Shown here: in pieces, positions 47,201 to 60,000 of the stretch
Position numbering within the stretch: position 1 is the first letter of the stretch
Layout: every line of letters starts with the position of its first letter
Source of the DNA: Anarhynchus alexandrinus
Taxonomy: Eukaryota; Chordata; Aves; Charadriiformes; Charadriidae
Direction: 5' to 3'
DNA: 64,000 bases
Assembly: GCA_008711295.1 (NCBI GenBank)
Contig: VUYV01000290.1
Location: 222,294 to 286,293, forward strand
The notes under the pieces: model-generated
Told to the model about the DNA's origin: nothing
The model's database searches: none
The model's input: only the letters and a program-made list of their open reading frames with translations
Position numbers and translations under genes: made by a program

Positions 47201-48829
47201 ACATGAAGCACTAGAAGTAACTATTCCAACTCTGTCTCTCTGTTCATTTCTTGCTGCTTTGGCGGTTGAGTGATAAGGGAGATTCTTGTTTTTTCCTCCT
47301 ACTCCTATCTGGCTGAAAGGGTTATATTTAAATAATGGATCCCTTAGTCTTGTCTGCTCTGCAAGCTGATGCTCAAGTGGCTGCTTCTTTATTGTAAAGT
47401 TGATAACACAATTTTTAAATGCAGAGCCTTCACAGCAGGCAGCTGAATGGCTGGCCAGATGGCTGGGTTGTTATTTGGGAGTCCCTGAGCTAGCAACTCC
47501 TTAGTCATCAAGGTTCTCCAATTATTGTCATCTCCCACTTACATGTGTCTCCATTGATTCATATCAGTATCACAAAGGGCCATTTGTTGGACTTAACCCT
47601 AAGAAACAACGATGGCAAAAATGTATAGGAATAGCAACTCAGGGTGGCCAGAAGTGGCCCCTGCCGTTGGAACCAAGGTTTGCTGTTTACTGTTGCTTTT
47701 GTTGTAGGTCCAGCAGTTCACAGTAAATGGCATTCAGCATCACTGGGGACCAAAAAAAAAAAAAAAAGATATCTCAGCAGCAAGGCATTAGTACAGATTT
47801 CTAAAAGCAAGACTGTCAGGGAACCACTTCTTAATCTCATTTGAATTCAAATGCAGCTTTACATGTGTTGGATGCATATGGTTTTTCACATTAAGATGTA
47901 AAGTTTATACAAATCCGAGGTGTGAATGGTTCCCCTGAGTGCTGATGACAAATATTCCAGTATCAACACTTAGCTGCTAAGCTTACCTTAAAACTTGCTG
48001 GGGTGATAAACTGCTGGTAATTTCTCTGCCGGATTTAGACAGGAAGCAGCAGAGCTTCTGTGCACTTCTCACAGAGACTAACTGGAGCACAGGGCATGTA
48101 TGAACTATCTTTCTCCTGCTGTTCCAGTTGGCTGGTAATTCATGATTAAAGATCCACAACATGAGAAGTTAGAGCCCAGAATCATTGACGGAAGTTGAAA
48201 ACAAAAGGCTTGGAAGTCCTATGAGTAGACAGCAATGGTCTTAATGCAAAGGAACCATAAAATTAAATTAATCCTTCTTGACAGGAAGTATACATACTGA
48301 TTTTTATTTTAATTATCCCACATATTCTGTCAGTAAGAGAAGTTCTGACAAGATTTCTATAAAAGAAATGGCAAAAAAAGTGAGAAGCAGAAAAAAAATA
48401 TTAACTTATCTCTACTTTTAAATGTCTCCTAGATATCTTGGTATTTCACTGATGGGCGTAGTAGAGATAAGAGAATGCCCAGTTTCCACAGATAACTTTA
48501 TCTGGCATAGTCACCAGAGTGATCTCAGAGCAGACAAGGAGAATAAACAATTGAACTAATAGAGCTCTTCCCTCTGCAACTTCTTTAACTCCTGATGATC
48601 CATAACAGTTCAGTGGGAATGACCGAGGCTTTTTATTAATGGAAATCTAAGACAGCTTTGTGAATGAAAATCTAGGGGAGTTTAGCCAGAAGCACAAGAA
48701 CCCAAATTAATTCTCTGTATCAGATTTCATTACAGGAAAGCTTAGGGAATTTTCCACCGTGGAACCTGAAGGAATAAGTCCAAGCAACTGTTTAATATCA
48801 AAATGTCAATAGAATAGGTTTTAAAATAC
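38281..48829. other. Unique DNA with homopolymers, no gene recognised
   Basis: About 10.5 kb with an A12 run near 38283-38294, T16 at 39167-39182, a T-rich stretch at 40556-40600, T13 around 47090-47102 and A16 at 47752-47767. Open frames of 100-150 codons at 38245-38679 (-), 38729-39133 (+), 43353-43811 (-) and 45137-45535 (-) encode nothing I recognise. The stretch at 44150-44330 looks regulatory and is listed as a finding. Confidence 0.55.
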
Positions 48830-50750
48830 ATCATCAAAATTAATAGTAAATCCCTACATTCATGCAGTGTTACCCAAAAGTTCTGAAGAAACTCAAATAT
48901 TGGAAACTGGTCTCCATCTCAGAGGTACAGAAAGTGGCAGAAGTGATGCCAGTATTTGAAAAAGAAGCTCTGAAGGGGAGGTGGTCCAGAAAACTAGAGA
49001 CAATTTATCTGATTTCCACACCAGATAAATTACTTGCAACTATGAAAAAAAAAACGATCAGTTTATACATGGATAAATTCAATATAATGGCATGGTCAAC
49101 AAAGCTTTTGAGGAGAAAAGTCATGCCACCAAAATTTATGAAAGTCATCAGAGGGTGGACAGATGGAAAAGTGTGTTCTCATTGATACAGTTTGCTTGCA
49201 TATCCAAAATGGTTTTGATGAAGTCTTATAGCAAAAGATTCTCCCGTGGAGTGGTAAATTGGTAAAAGATAGGAAGCAAAGGAATATATGACCAGTTTCC
49301 ACAGTAGAGGGAGGTCTAGTGGTATCACACAGTGATGGGTACTGGGACTATATTCATAAAATAAGATGGAAAACTGGGTAAATAATGAAGTATGCTGTTG
49401 ATACTAAATAATTCAAGGCAGCAAAAATGCAATTTGTCTGCAAAGAGTTCAGAAATACCTCATGATATTGACTGACTGGATAATAACAGGGCAAAGTAAA
49501 TTTGATTCTGACAATTGTGAAATAACATACATTAAGAAACCAACATCTATGTGTGTACAAATATACAAAGTGTGTTGTGGTTGAGCTGTTGCCACTCAGG
49601 AAAGAGATTTTGTGTCATGTGGACAAGGCTCTGAAAGCATCAGTTCAGTGTCTATCATCTGCTAAAGCAGCATATAAACTGTTAGGAATTAGTAGGAAAG
49701 AAATTGAGGGCAAAAGAGAAAACATCATTATGGTGTTGTATAAAAGCTTTGTGCTGCTCCCACTGCCACAAAGAGGAATTACTAGACTGAGATAAAGTGC
49801 AGAGCAGGCAACTGGGATGACTGGGAGTTAGATAAAGCTTTCGTACAGGAAGAATAAAGTCACATCTACATTAGAAAGTAATTGGGTGCTGAAGGGTGGA
49901 CTGGTACATCAAAACAATTGACGCTGAGAGCTCTACACCTGAAGGGAAATTATTTCAGGCTAGATTTAGTTCAGTCACCTGGACCAATTGTCCTTACCAC
50001 TCATGGGGTCCAGAGCTGGCTGTGAGACCAGCCATTGGTTTGGACCCTTCTGTTTCTGGTAAAACTTGGAGCATGTTTACAACAACCCTGGAGAAGAGCT
50101 TCTAGTTTAGATCTGAAAGGAACCTGGATGGTACATCCAGAAGCAACAAAGCAATGAACAGTAAAAATGAAGGTAAGTGGAAGATTTGCGTCAGACCTCA
50201 CATTGAACAAAGATGCTAATGTAAACATAGAGTAGTCGGGGTTTTGTTTGGTTGTGTTTGTTTTGTTTTTTTGAATTACAGAGGATTTTCTTGTTCAAAG
50301 CAGAAGAAGGGTGGTTGGAAGGGGCTATAATAGCAGTCAATAAAATTGAAGATTACTTGGGAAAGGTAAACAAGGAACAACCATTCCCTCTTTCTTCTAA
50401 CACAAGAAGTAAAGATACCAAATGAAATTATCAGGCAACAGGCTTTAAGCAAAAGGAAGTACTTTTTCACACACTGCATAATGAAATTGTAGAACACATT
50501 ACACAGGATGCTTGCAAGGCCAAAACCATAAATGAGTTCAAAAAGAAGTTACACAAATTGATTGAGGAAAAGTTGGGTTAAACTTGATGATGTAGATGCA
50601 ATTTACAGGTCAGGAAGAGTCTCAGATTTTCTAAAGCTAGAACCACAGTGTGCATTCCTTATTCTTTCTCTAAGTATCCACTACCGGCCACAGTCAGAGA
50701 CATGATATTGCACTTGTTGGATCCTTGTTCTGGCCTTATAGTCTTCTCAG
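48830..50750 (+). mobile_element. Ancient CR1/L3-like LINE relic, about 1.9 kb
   Basis: The whole stretch follows, in order, the 3' half of an old CR1/L3-type LINE of the kind abundant in turtles and crocodilians. It opens with the RT finger region (PKVLKKLK, then VAEVMPVFEK). The GFDEV motif A follows near 49212. The palm box reads YAVD instead of FADD at 49391-49402, and the thumb follows (ALKASVQC...KAAYKLLG...IIMVLYKS, 49553-49795). The C-terminal region TTCTAACACAAGAAGTAAAG and ACCAAATGAAATTATCAGGC occurs near 50395-50440. The terminal UTR contains GGCCACAGTCAGAGACATGA near 50687. It is riddled with stops and indels. About 49900-50230 matches less well and may be an insertion or badly decayed. 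Both ends are approximate. Confidence 0.8.
48862..49795 (+). pseudogene. Dead reverse transcriptase of the ancient LINE
   Basis: Two open pieces survive. One of 107 codons at 48862-49185 covers the fingers, and one of 80 codons at 49553-49795 covers the thumb. Between them the frame is full of stops, and the catalytic FADD box has decayed to YAVD. The order and spacing of the pieces match a non-LTR RT of the CR1 clade. The divergence is far greater than in CR1-A to CR1-C, so this copy is much older. Confidence 0.75.
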
Positions 50751-53700
50751 GCAACCATAACCCAAAGTTACTGTGAGCCTGGAAAACCCAGTCTGCAAAG
50801 CTCAGGTGTAAAAACATCATCAGAATCAACCACTCGCACATTTGAGGTCTTTTAACAGCAATTGAGCTCTCCTTTTTGATGCTTCCTGCTTTTAAGCTCT
50901 CTCTGATTACCACTGGTTTGTATGCGTCACTGCTGTATTGCCACTGTGTATGTTCCTAGTGACTAACCCAGGCTTCACCTTGGCTGGAACACCCTTCAGA
51001 CACCTCAGTTCAGTTGAACTTCCTAAGCCTGAGCAGCAGTCTCTGAAAGGAGCAAAACCAGAGAAAATGTAGTAGTAAGCACCTTAGCAGGCATGGCAGC
51101 AGTAAGCATTGTGGCCAAAAGAGCATCCACAGAGGGGAATAAATGGTGCTGAGGGTCCCATACCTGCACTGTATGTGTCTGGCTGGGGGTTAATTTAAAC
51201 TGGCTTTAGTTTGGTCCTAAGGATATGAATACTACTGGCAGTTGGATCACAGTAAGTGCACTGCTGGAGCACATAATGCAATTGAGTTTCATCCAAAAGG
51301 AATCCAGTTTGCATGCTCTGAGACCACTCCACAGTATGAACCAAAGCATAATGGGAGTGTGGGGGCAGTCAGGAGATTTATTGAAGAAATGCATGCCTGA
51401 TCCAAACTCGAATGCTAATGCAGTACACCCACTGACGGCTACAAGACGGCTTTGTAAGGGGCTATTGTCAGTGTGCCACAGGGTAAGAATTTAACCTACT
51501 GTGAACAATTTAAGTTTTCCAAATTGTTTCCCTTCTTCTCCTTCCCCTCCCTACAATTTACATTCTGATTGTGTCAACCCATTTATTTAGCAGTTAATTC
51601 ATTGCTTGTAAGTCGAGAAATATGGCTCATTGAGCTTATAGACAGTGTCATTTATTTTCCCACTTTTTAAGCAAGGGCTTGAACTGTTTGTCTTCTTTTT
51701 TAAATAAAACTTCCTAGACATCATCAAGAAGTCGTATGTGGTAGGGGTGCACCCACCATGGGACACATGGCACATGAGATTACATGATGGAGCCATGACC
51801 ACAACATGCAGCTTTCAACAATCTTTGTGCTAGACCCATAAGGCCCTGGGAGCAGAAGGATCTTATATCTTTGCATTCAAAATGGTGGCCCCATCATGCA
51901 AGATACTACTACTGTACATTACACAGGAATGTGTCTGCTTTCCAGAGTTATGAGGTGGGCTGAGATAGGGACTGAGCAGCCAGAGCTGAGATTCACCACA
52001 TTCCCCTTAAGGGGCCATTGTGTTTGCGCTGGACAGAACTCAAACCAGGTTTCTGTGGGTGACACTCTCACTAGCAACGCTCATTAGCAACAGCAAATGT
52101 CAACAACGGCTGATAAACCATTGGGAATCTGCCTTAATTTCAGGAGACACAAGTTAATGACATCAAGTTTTAGACCCTGCACCAGCAGCATTTTTTCTCT
52201 CTTTGCATGCACAGGCCAATACACAACCTCTCTGCCCCACCCTGGACTTAGAAACAAAAAAACCCCATCATCAAATAGTAAAGCAAAATAAATGCTAGAC
52301 TAGCACAATGTCTACATTAGATTCTAAATGCAATGTAAAACAATTACCCACATATTTATTTTTCGCCAAAAAAGGAATAAGAAAAGCAGATACGCATGTA
52401 AAGAAAACATAATCCATTTTGGCTTCAGCATCTCCCAGTTTGCAACACTTAATACTTCCTAGAAACGGTAAGATGGGACCAACATACCCATATGATATAA
52501 ACAATGGTGAGAATTATAGTTCCATAATTCAGTACAAATGAGCCTAGTTCGGAGGCAATCGACAGGGTGATGGGCTGCAGTTTACAGGGGAGAAGTCAAT
52601 GCAGCCAATGGGATTTAATAAAATAATTCAAAAAAAAGTGCTTAACCTTGCTATGCCACCTTGTCATCTGAATGACAGCACATTCATATACTGAATTAAA
52701 CCAATGTGCATATCTTTATTGGTGACGTACACCACAATTCATATTAGTCCCTCAGCAGTGCATCAGGATATGCAAGTTGAAGGCCAGGAGAGAGAAATTA
52801 CTAGTGATTATGTGCTAGAGGCATGCTAGGAATGTGTCTTTCCTCTCATTGAATGCCAAATTTTGTTTTCAGCTGCCTGTAGGTGAAGTAAATGACATTG
52901 CACTTACATTCCTGTGAAGACAAAAACTTATCTCTTTTAGCTTAAAAGTCATCACAGTTTTACTAAATTTTTCACAACAAATATAAAATCCTTTGCTATG
53001 TTAGTAATAATTCAAAGTTCTGACTGAATCTAATTTAAACTTTTCTTCACAGCTGCTCTTCCAAGTTTCTTACGTTTGCAGTAGTTCATACTATCACTTC
53101 AACCTACAATTCAGGTAAAACTAAAGTGGTGGAGCTCACGTGCAGCTAGTCTTTGCTATTTGAAAAAAATCCTACTATCAGTGATACTCACGGAAAAAAA
53201 ATGTTGTGGTTTAATAAAAGGGATGTTTCTCAAACTGTTTCTCAGGAGGTGCATTGGGTTGCAGCTTGACAACTTGTAGGACAATAAGGAACAGTAAAAC
53301 TGCTTCATTCAACAGGATTTCAGAGCAAGTAACAGTATACTCATATTATTCAGGCACAGAGAGTAAGAGCTTTCTCCCAACGTAATGTGTTCTGCTGTGA
53401 TTTCACTTGCAACTGAAGACTGGATGTTTCTTGATGTGGAGGGCAGCAGTAGCTCAAGGGTGCACAGTGTTCACAATACTACGCTAATAATCCCAGTCAC
53501 CTATATGAGAGTTGAGAAGTATCTGAATACTGTTTTGATAATACACTAATACCCTTAGGACATTGTGATATTAAATTTACATCGAGGAGGAAAGCTGCTC
53601 TGAGCTGACGTTAGGGCTTAGCTGCTTCCACAATTTGCTTTCTCCCTTTTCAATCCCTCTCTACCCTAAACCTGCACCTTAATTGAAGGTCAAGTATTGA

Positions 53701-54828
53701 ATCTGCAAAGATACAGCTGCTCTGTTTTCAGTCTCCTTTTGGAAGTAAATTCTCTTCTGTATGATGTCCAAGTAGATGGTACCATACTAAATGGCTTCAG
53801 CTTCATTAGCGTTATTTTCCTTCTCTTGTTATAGCCTGATCATAAATGTTCACAACAGTGCACTACAAAAAAGGTTGAGTTTTAATGACACTCTGAGGGT
53901 ATGATATCTGATCACCAATTCCAGACTACACATCTCTCTACAAATAGCCTTGCAAATAGCCCCAGTGTTAAGCATAAACCTTTATATTACAACACTATGT
54001 TCAGCAATAGCTCAGTGGAAGAAAAAGCCAAAAAAAAATCTTACAGGAGCAAAACTCAGTAATATGAAGGATGTGACCTGGAGACAACATCCGTTTGTGA
54101 GATTCACTTAATTCCATGTTGCAGGTAATAGGAAGGGATGGTACGTACTCTTTCTCCCATTTCTAAACACAAGTGCTCCTCATGGAGACAAGTAAATAAA
54201 ATGGAGTCTTACTGAACACCTGGTGCTTCAATGACAGTTATCAATGCTACAGTATACTCTTCCTCTTATAAAGCTAGGTATTTTTATGTTGTGGAAATGT
54301 AACATTTCTTCACTGTGGATCCTATGGATCTTTTAAAATTTACAAGGAGCAAAAAGATTATTTAAGTTTATACTCTTTGTACATCTGACCAATGAGGCTC
54401 TTATTATAACCCAAACTTCCAAATCTCTGAAGCAAAGTAGCATCTTAAAAAAGGAAACAAACAATAAAAACAAAACAAAAAAAAAGACCTCATCAGAATT
54501 CACATGCAAGTGTAGGAAGCTGATAGAGGCTGAATTTCTGAAACCTGAGTTGTACTCACGAAGCTGGCTGGAAGGAAATAGTTCTCTGCATTCTTTAGAA
54601 GATCAGCTCATGACAAATCCAAAGAGGAATGAACCTAGTGAGCTTGCTTCCTTTCTCATTTCTTATTTTTCATAATTGACTTCTATTAGATTGGATTATA
54701 AAGTAGACTCAAATTACTGACTCACCAATCCCAAGAAGGCAAGTCTTTAAAGTAATGAGATTAACAACTGTTGATCAAAGAAAATCACCATAGATGCAAG
54801 TCTCTGCATTTGTTGGTGAAATATATTG
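50751..54828. other. Unique AT-rich DNA, no gene recognised
   Basis: Four kilobases of AT-rich sequence with few and short frames. From 52505 to 54740 there is no frame of 60 codons on either strand. A-rich stretches occur at about 52630 and 54447-54486. I see no transposon ends, RNA gene or exon. Confidence 0.6.
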
Positions 54829-55146
54829 CTAGAGAGTGACTGCAGTGGCTGGATCAGTGGGTAGCTCAGGCTGGCCACCACAGACAGCTGTACATGGGAG
54901 GATCGCTCCTTCAGGAGCAACAGAGGTCCCCCCACAGGAGCTAACAGCCTGTGGAAGTTCAAAGGTTTCTTCATCCCTTTTTTCAGGGATACTAGAAAAG
55001 GAACTTTCCATAACAAGCAGGCTTTGCTCTATTAAACTAGGTGCATCCCAGTGTCCTTTAGTATTCCAGAAGCTCTGCAAAGATCTCTGGGCCCACTGGA
55101 AAGTTGCATGGTAATATGCGGGATTAAATGAAATGGTCTTTTGAGG
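54829..55146 (-). other. Minus-strand open frame of 105 codons, possible exon
   Basis: The frame is open from just after a TAG at 55149-55147 down to a TAG at 54831-54829. It contains CATGCAACTTTCCAG ending at 55096, a fair splice acceptor, which would give a terminal exon starting WAQRSLQSFW. The encoded tail is balanced in composition and acidic in part (FSSIPEKRDEETFELPQAVS). I do not recognise it. Another frame in the same phase is open upstream (55779-55300). It could be a terminal exon, a decayed retroposed gene or chance. There is no direct evidence of expression. Confidence 0.15.
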
Positions 55147-55149
55147 CTA

Positions 55150-56904
55150 TGATCCTTCCCAGAGTTTCTGTCAAACATGCCATGGTAAATGTGGCATGTA
55201 AATGCCAGAGCATCCACTGAAAGGGTAATTCATGGGGTTCCCCGACACCAGTTTGGCTGCCTCAATAGGAAAGGAGACATGGAAACCTCCCCACCATCCT
55301 CAGGGCAAATGCCAACATTTTGTTAAGAAAAAGAAGAGGATCAAGGTGGAATGGGTACTCTCGGGGACAGGGAACTGGGGGGAGATGAACAATAAACAAA
55401 GCAGCCAGGCAAGATTAATTTGAACCCCTTTAGCCGGATGGTGATTAGATTGAATGCATTCTATCCACTTGGGCAAGAAGTCAATTTGTTGCTCCACATG
55501 GCTATTAGCAGGATAGATTATCTTCATGGCAATAGGGGCTCTAAGGTTTGGGATAAGCATTCGAGAAGAAGGAAACTGAATACACATAATCTTTAATACT
55601 ACTTTCTTGTTTCTAGTCTGTTCCCACAGAAAGCTAAGTTGGGCTTGATTACTATATGGACTGTGCTTGTAGAAGAGAGAAGAGTGGGGCCTTTTTCCCT
55701 CAGTCCTACTTATATCCATTTTGAGATCCCCCGGTGAAAAAAGAGAAGTAGATAAGAAGCACAGTTTGAATAGAAACAAATAAAAAGGCCAGCTTTGCTA
55801 TGTCAGTGATCATTTTTATGCTTGGTCTGCTTTGGCCCTTGCCGATGGGACTGATTCCTCACTAACACATACCTGCAAGCAGACCTTTTTAAGTACTACA
55901 GTACCCAGTGCTCACGGTGTGATGGTGGTAAGGAGTTGCAGGACGCCACTAGAAAACACCTTGTGAAGCAGAGCCTCCAGCAGCTGAATTGCCCTTGCCA
56001 CAGATCGCATTTCCCTGTAGCTCAAAGATCATTTTCTGTTTTTCTTTTGGTGTGTATTGGAATCCCTCTTTTCTGAAGAAACAAAAAAGATTTTGAGGGC
56101 GGACTATATCCAGAACTCCTCACAAGTATTTTTGATGGACACAGAAACCAAACTAATGACACTACAGTCTTTCCCCTTGCATCTATGCAGATCATATAAA
56201 CCACAGGAAGAGTGGCAACCCTCATTAAATTATATACCACAGAGACATTTATTTTATCCTGACTCCTTCACACCTTGTGGAGCTGAGAATGGAGAAGAAC
56301 TCTCATCTCCAGGTCTCAGACTGAAACTTAACTGAGTCCAAATCAAACCATTAATGGGAGTTCTAAAGTGGTTGTTGGTTCTTCTTACCATTAGCTTCTC
56401 ATTTTTGTCCTCCAAATTTCCATCTGGAAATAAAATTTTTTAAAAATCATAATACTTCCTGGAGTGACCAACATTGGGAATATTGGGAATATAGACAACA
56501 AGTGACACTAAAACTAGTTTCTCAGACCCAAACTGTTCAAACGACTTGGATTTCTTTTGAATAAGCATTTAAAAAGCAAAATTCAGTCTCTGCTTGCATC
56601 ATTCAGAGGTATCCAACTTAGCCTCATATGAGATACTTGAGAGTGATATTCACATAACTAGTTCTTTCAGGAGTTGGACTTTACCCATCGAGGTTGGTGG
56701 TGTTTGTATAGAGCAGAGGCAGACGGTGATGCTAGTATCGCATGCTGTTACCAAGAAGCAAGAGTGATCTTTACCATCTCTGAAAAATGCTATGTCCCAG
56801 CCTGAAACTAGTGCTTCCCAGCTGGATAGGCCTCTCCAGTTCTCCTGTTAAGCTAATTCCCTTTGTAATGCAGCCTCCCTGTCTTACATAGTGCTGTAGT
56901 ACAG
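55150..56904. other. Unique DNA, no gene recognised
   Basis: The stretch contains a 159-codon minus-strand frame at 55300-55779 with no recognisable domain. A 9-bp unit (ATTGGGAAT) is duplicated in tandem at 56473-56490. Nothing else is identifiable. Confidence 0.5.
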
Positions 56905-57000
56905 CGTGTACCCAGGGCACAGAGAGGGACTCGAACCCAAAGGCATGTGTGGCTAATTGGGTCATTATGATGGAGGCACTGAGAGCTCCTTTCCTAGCCA
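56905..57000 (-). repeat. Possible tRNA-derived SINE fragment
   Basis: The minus strand at 56938-56926 reads GGGTTCGAGTCCC, a perfect RNA polymerase III B-box. It is preceded by AGCCACACATGCCTTT and followed by CTCTCTGTGCCC, much as in MIR-like or archosaur tRNA-derived SINEs. A weak A-box-like TGGCTAGGAAAG lies about 60 bases upstream near 57000. No tRNA cloverleaf can be drawn, so it is not a tRNA gene. A B-box alone can arise by chance. Confidence 0.4.
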
Positions 57001-60000
57001 GTTCTCCTCTGTAAATCACAGGCACTGAGAATCTTTCACGAAGGAAATCTGTTTTTCTGTCACGTTTGGAGTTATATTTACAGCATAAATCTTCCCTTGA
57101 CCAAGCTACTCTTTCCTATTAAAAAGAGTTTAAAAGGCTTCAGGCTCTACCGTTTTATATGTTTTAGCACAGAATGATCATGAAGGATTGAAGCAGGTGT
57201 GATTTTAGGATATGTCAGTTCACCTTAAAAGTAACCATGAATTTTAGCACAGTGATTTTCACAGGCAAGTATGCACATCTATCCATGTTCATGTCAAGAG
57301 AAAGATAAGAACTAGAATCTCTAAATGTCAAGCTCATGAAAGTATTAAAAAAAAAAAACCAGCAATAGCAGAATCTCCCACTCCTGCCCCCCATCAAAAG
57401 AGGTGAACTCCAACAGGCAAAGCAGACAGACAAAAGGAAATATAATCACAGCACCAATGAAGCAGTTATGCAGCTTCAGTCGCAAGGGTGTTGGATACCC
57501 TGAATAAACCTCATCTGTTGCATTAAGAACTCACATCTGATGGGAATTCTGGGCTGAGAGCTCAAAGAAAACATTGTGCAATACTTACATTGAGATTTGC
57601 ACCTATTCACACTTAGCCCTGGGCTTGACTTCAGCACATACGAGACCTCAGCAGGAGATGAAGTACTGTGCTTGCCTATTGCAGCTTGATTTGCCAGAAA
57701 GAAGCTACAGATTGCATTTTTACCCTTTGTGTGATTCCTGCCCTGTCTCTTTAAACATAATAGAATGTCTTGGCCATAACAAGAAACAAAAATAAAAAAA
57801 TCCAAAGGATAAAAATAGCCTCATAAGTGCAGCTGAAAAACGGAATCAAAGGAATAAATTTTTTCCAGAAAGCTGAAAATGAGGCCTGTGCACTGTTGAG
57901 GAAGAGGCACAAGCCCAGGAATTCTGGGGGTGGGATGAGAAGCACATGCAGGGACCTGCAGAAAGTTAGAGAGATGATTTGGAAGCATAAGTCACATTAC
58001 TGCAGTATCAGACAGCCATAGCATCAGCCCTGTTGATGGGACTACCCATCAGAGCAAGGTTAAGTCCAGTTAAGCTCAGTTCCCTGTTCCATAGTGAAGC
58101 TTTCTAAAATGCTTTCTAAAAAAAAAATTGCTGGAATTCTTAGTAAAAGGCAGGAAAACTCACCTGCAAATGAACCGTTTCATGCCAAAGACTCAGTATG
58201 CACTTTATAAAGTACAAACCCCTTGCTAGAGTCAATGCGTGCAGTCTCCAGGAGTCTAGCCCTAGCTCACAGCCAGGGAAGTGGGTGAGCCATGGACTAA
58301 AGCTAAGAAGAATCCTCCTAAAGAGGGGAAAATGGGAAAAAAACCCAAAAAAAAAACACAAAAAAAACCCCCAGATTCCAAATAGATCTTTAATTTTATG
58401 TTATTACCTGTCTCCATGAGGCTTTGCCCAAGGAAATTAAAAAAATGTCACCAGGTTTCTAATCGATGGTCAGGATGTGACTGTAGTAAGGGAACTGCCT
58501 CAGTAGTTTCAGCTGCTCTTTTAGCCAATCTGAACACTAAATCCTGATTCAGCCTCAGGATCGAGCCTTACACTGAACCTTGTGTGCCTACTGGTGCTAC
58601 TACCTCTGAGTACTCCTCCCAAAATACAAAGTCAAAGTACAAGAGAACTCAGCTGAAAAACTGATGTGGAGCTCTGTGTGGGCAGTGAAAGCCTCCTGAA
58701 GGCTGTAATTTCCTTCAATGATTTTGGTGCTATTATATGCTCTGTAGTATTTCTGCCAGGAGTTTGTGTTCTGGCAAGTTCCTAGCTAACAGTATGAGAA
58801 TGGGGGAAGACATTTCTTTTAAGGATTCATTTCCTGAATTATGCATCACTGAAGAACCTTATGACAAATTATTTTGCAGAGCGTGTTAAATAATATAAAA
58901 AAGGGGGTTCCAACACATGATCACAGATAATTATGTTAAGAGCAGGTTAACAAGTAACCCTTTCTCAGTCTTGCTACTGTAATTCCCCATATGCACCTAA
59001 CCTGCCTACAATGGAGAGGCAAAATGTACCATTTAAACCTTTGCTTTAAGTCGGGGTGTCAAGAAAGTCCCAATTTTGTGAAGAGAGCTGTCACTTTTAC
59101 AGGGAATTCACTTGAAAAACTATTGAGATGTCAGTTTGTGCCAGCATGATTTCTATCATTAAATAAGAGAAGACAAAAAAAAAAAAAAAAAAGGAAACCC
59201 ACAACCCACTCCTGACCTGGAATTTTTGGTCAACCCTGGAGTGAAAAATAGGGAGAACATGTTGCTTTATGCGGTGTACAGAGGATACGAGTGAGAAACT
59301 GGAGCTGCTGGGGACACAGAGGGGGAAGAGGGAAGGACAAAAGGGTTTCCACAGGAGAAGGCTGTAAGAACAGAGGGCACAAATCCATAAAAACACAGGC
59401 TTCACTGATTCCTATGCTTATAGAGCAACTTGCTTTGCAAGGGGGAAGCCATTTCACTATTAGGTCCCATTGTGCTATTTTGAACAAGAAACCCACTTTT
59501 CATTACCAGGAACCAACATTAGCCCTCTTCATGTCTGTCAGACTCAATCTCAGATGTCTAGCAATTACTTGAAATTGAACTCAAAACAATACTGAGGTTT
59601 TATTGATAGCTTCTCATCAGTTGCTTGCTGTTCCTTGCCTTTCAACCGATAGCCTGGAGAGCGTCCAATTCTCCTACCCCGTGCCCAACAGGGTCAAATT
59701 TCAGCGAGGTTATTGATTGTGACTTGACATTTCAGGAACATATGACCACTGTGACATAAACAGCTTTTTACCAGCCCATAAATATTGCTAGGCTGAGACA
59801 TCCCCTTTCTTATGCTGAAAATGGGAACGTTATTTCCTTTTTTCTCTTGTGGCTCAGCATTTTAATACTGTAATTCACAGTTTCCTCAGATTTCCAAACT
59901 GTGCAGAGATAAATGCTGCTGTGCGAGTTATTTCAGGTAACCAATCCTGGAGCCTCTGCCGGCTGGACTAAACAAAATCAGGCAAATCTTGTCTAGCAAG

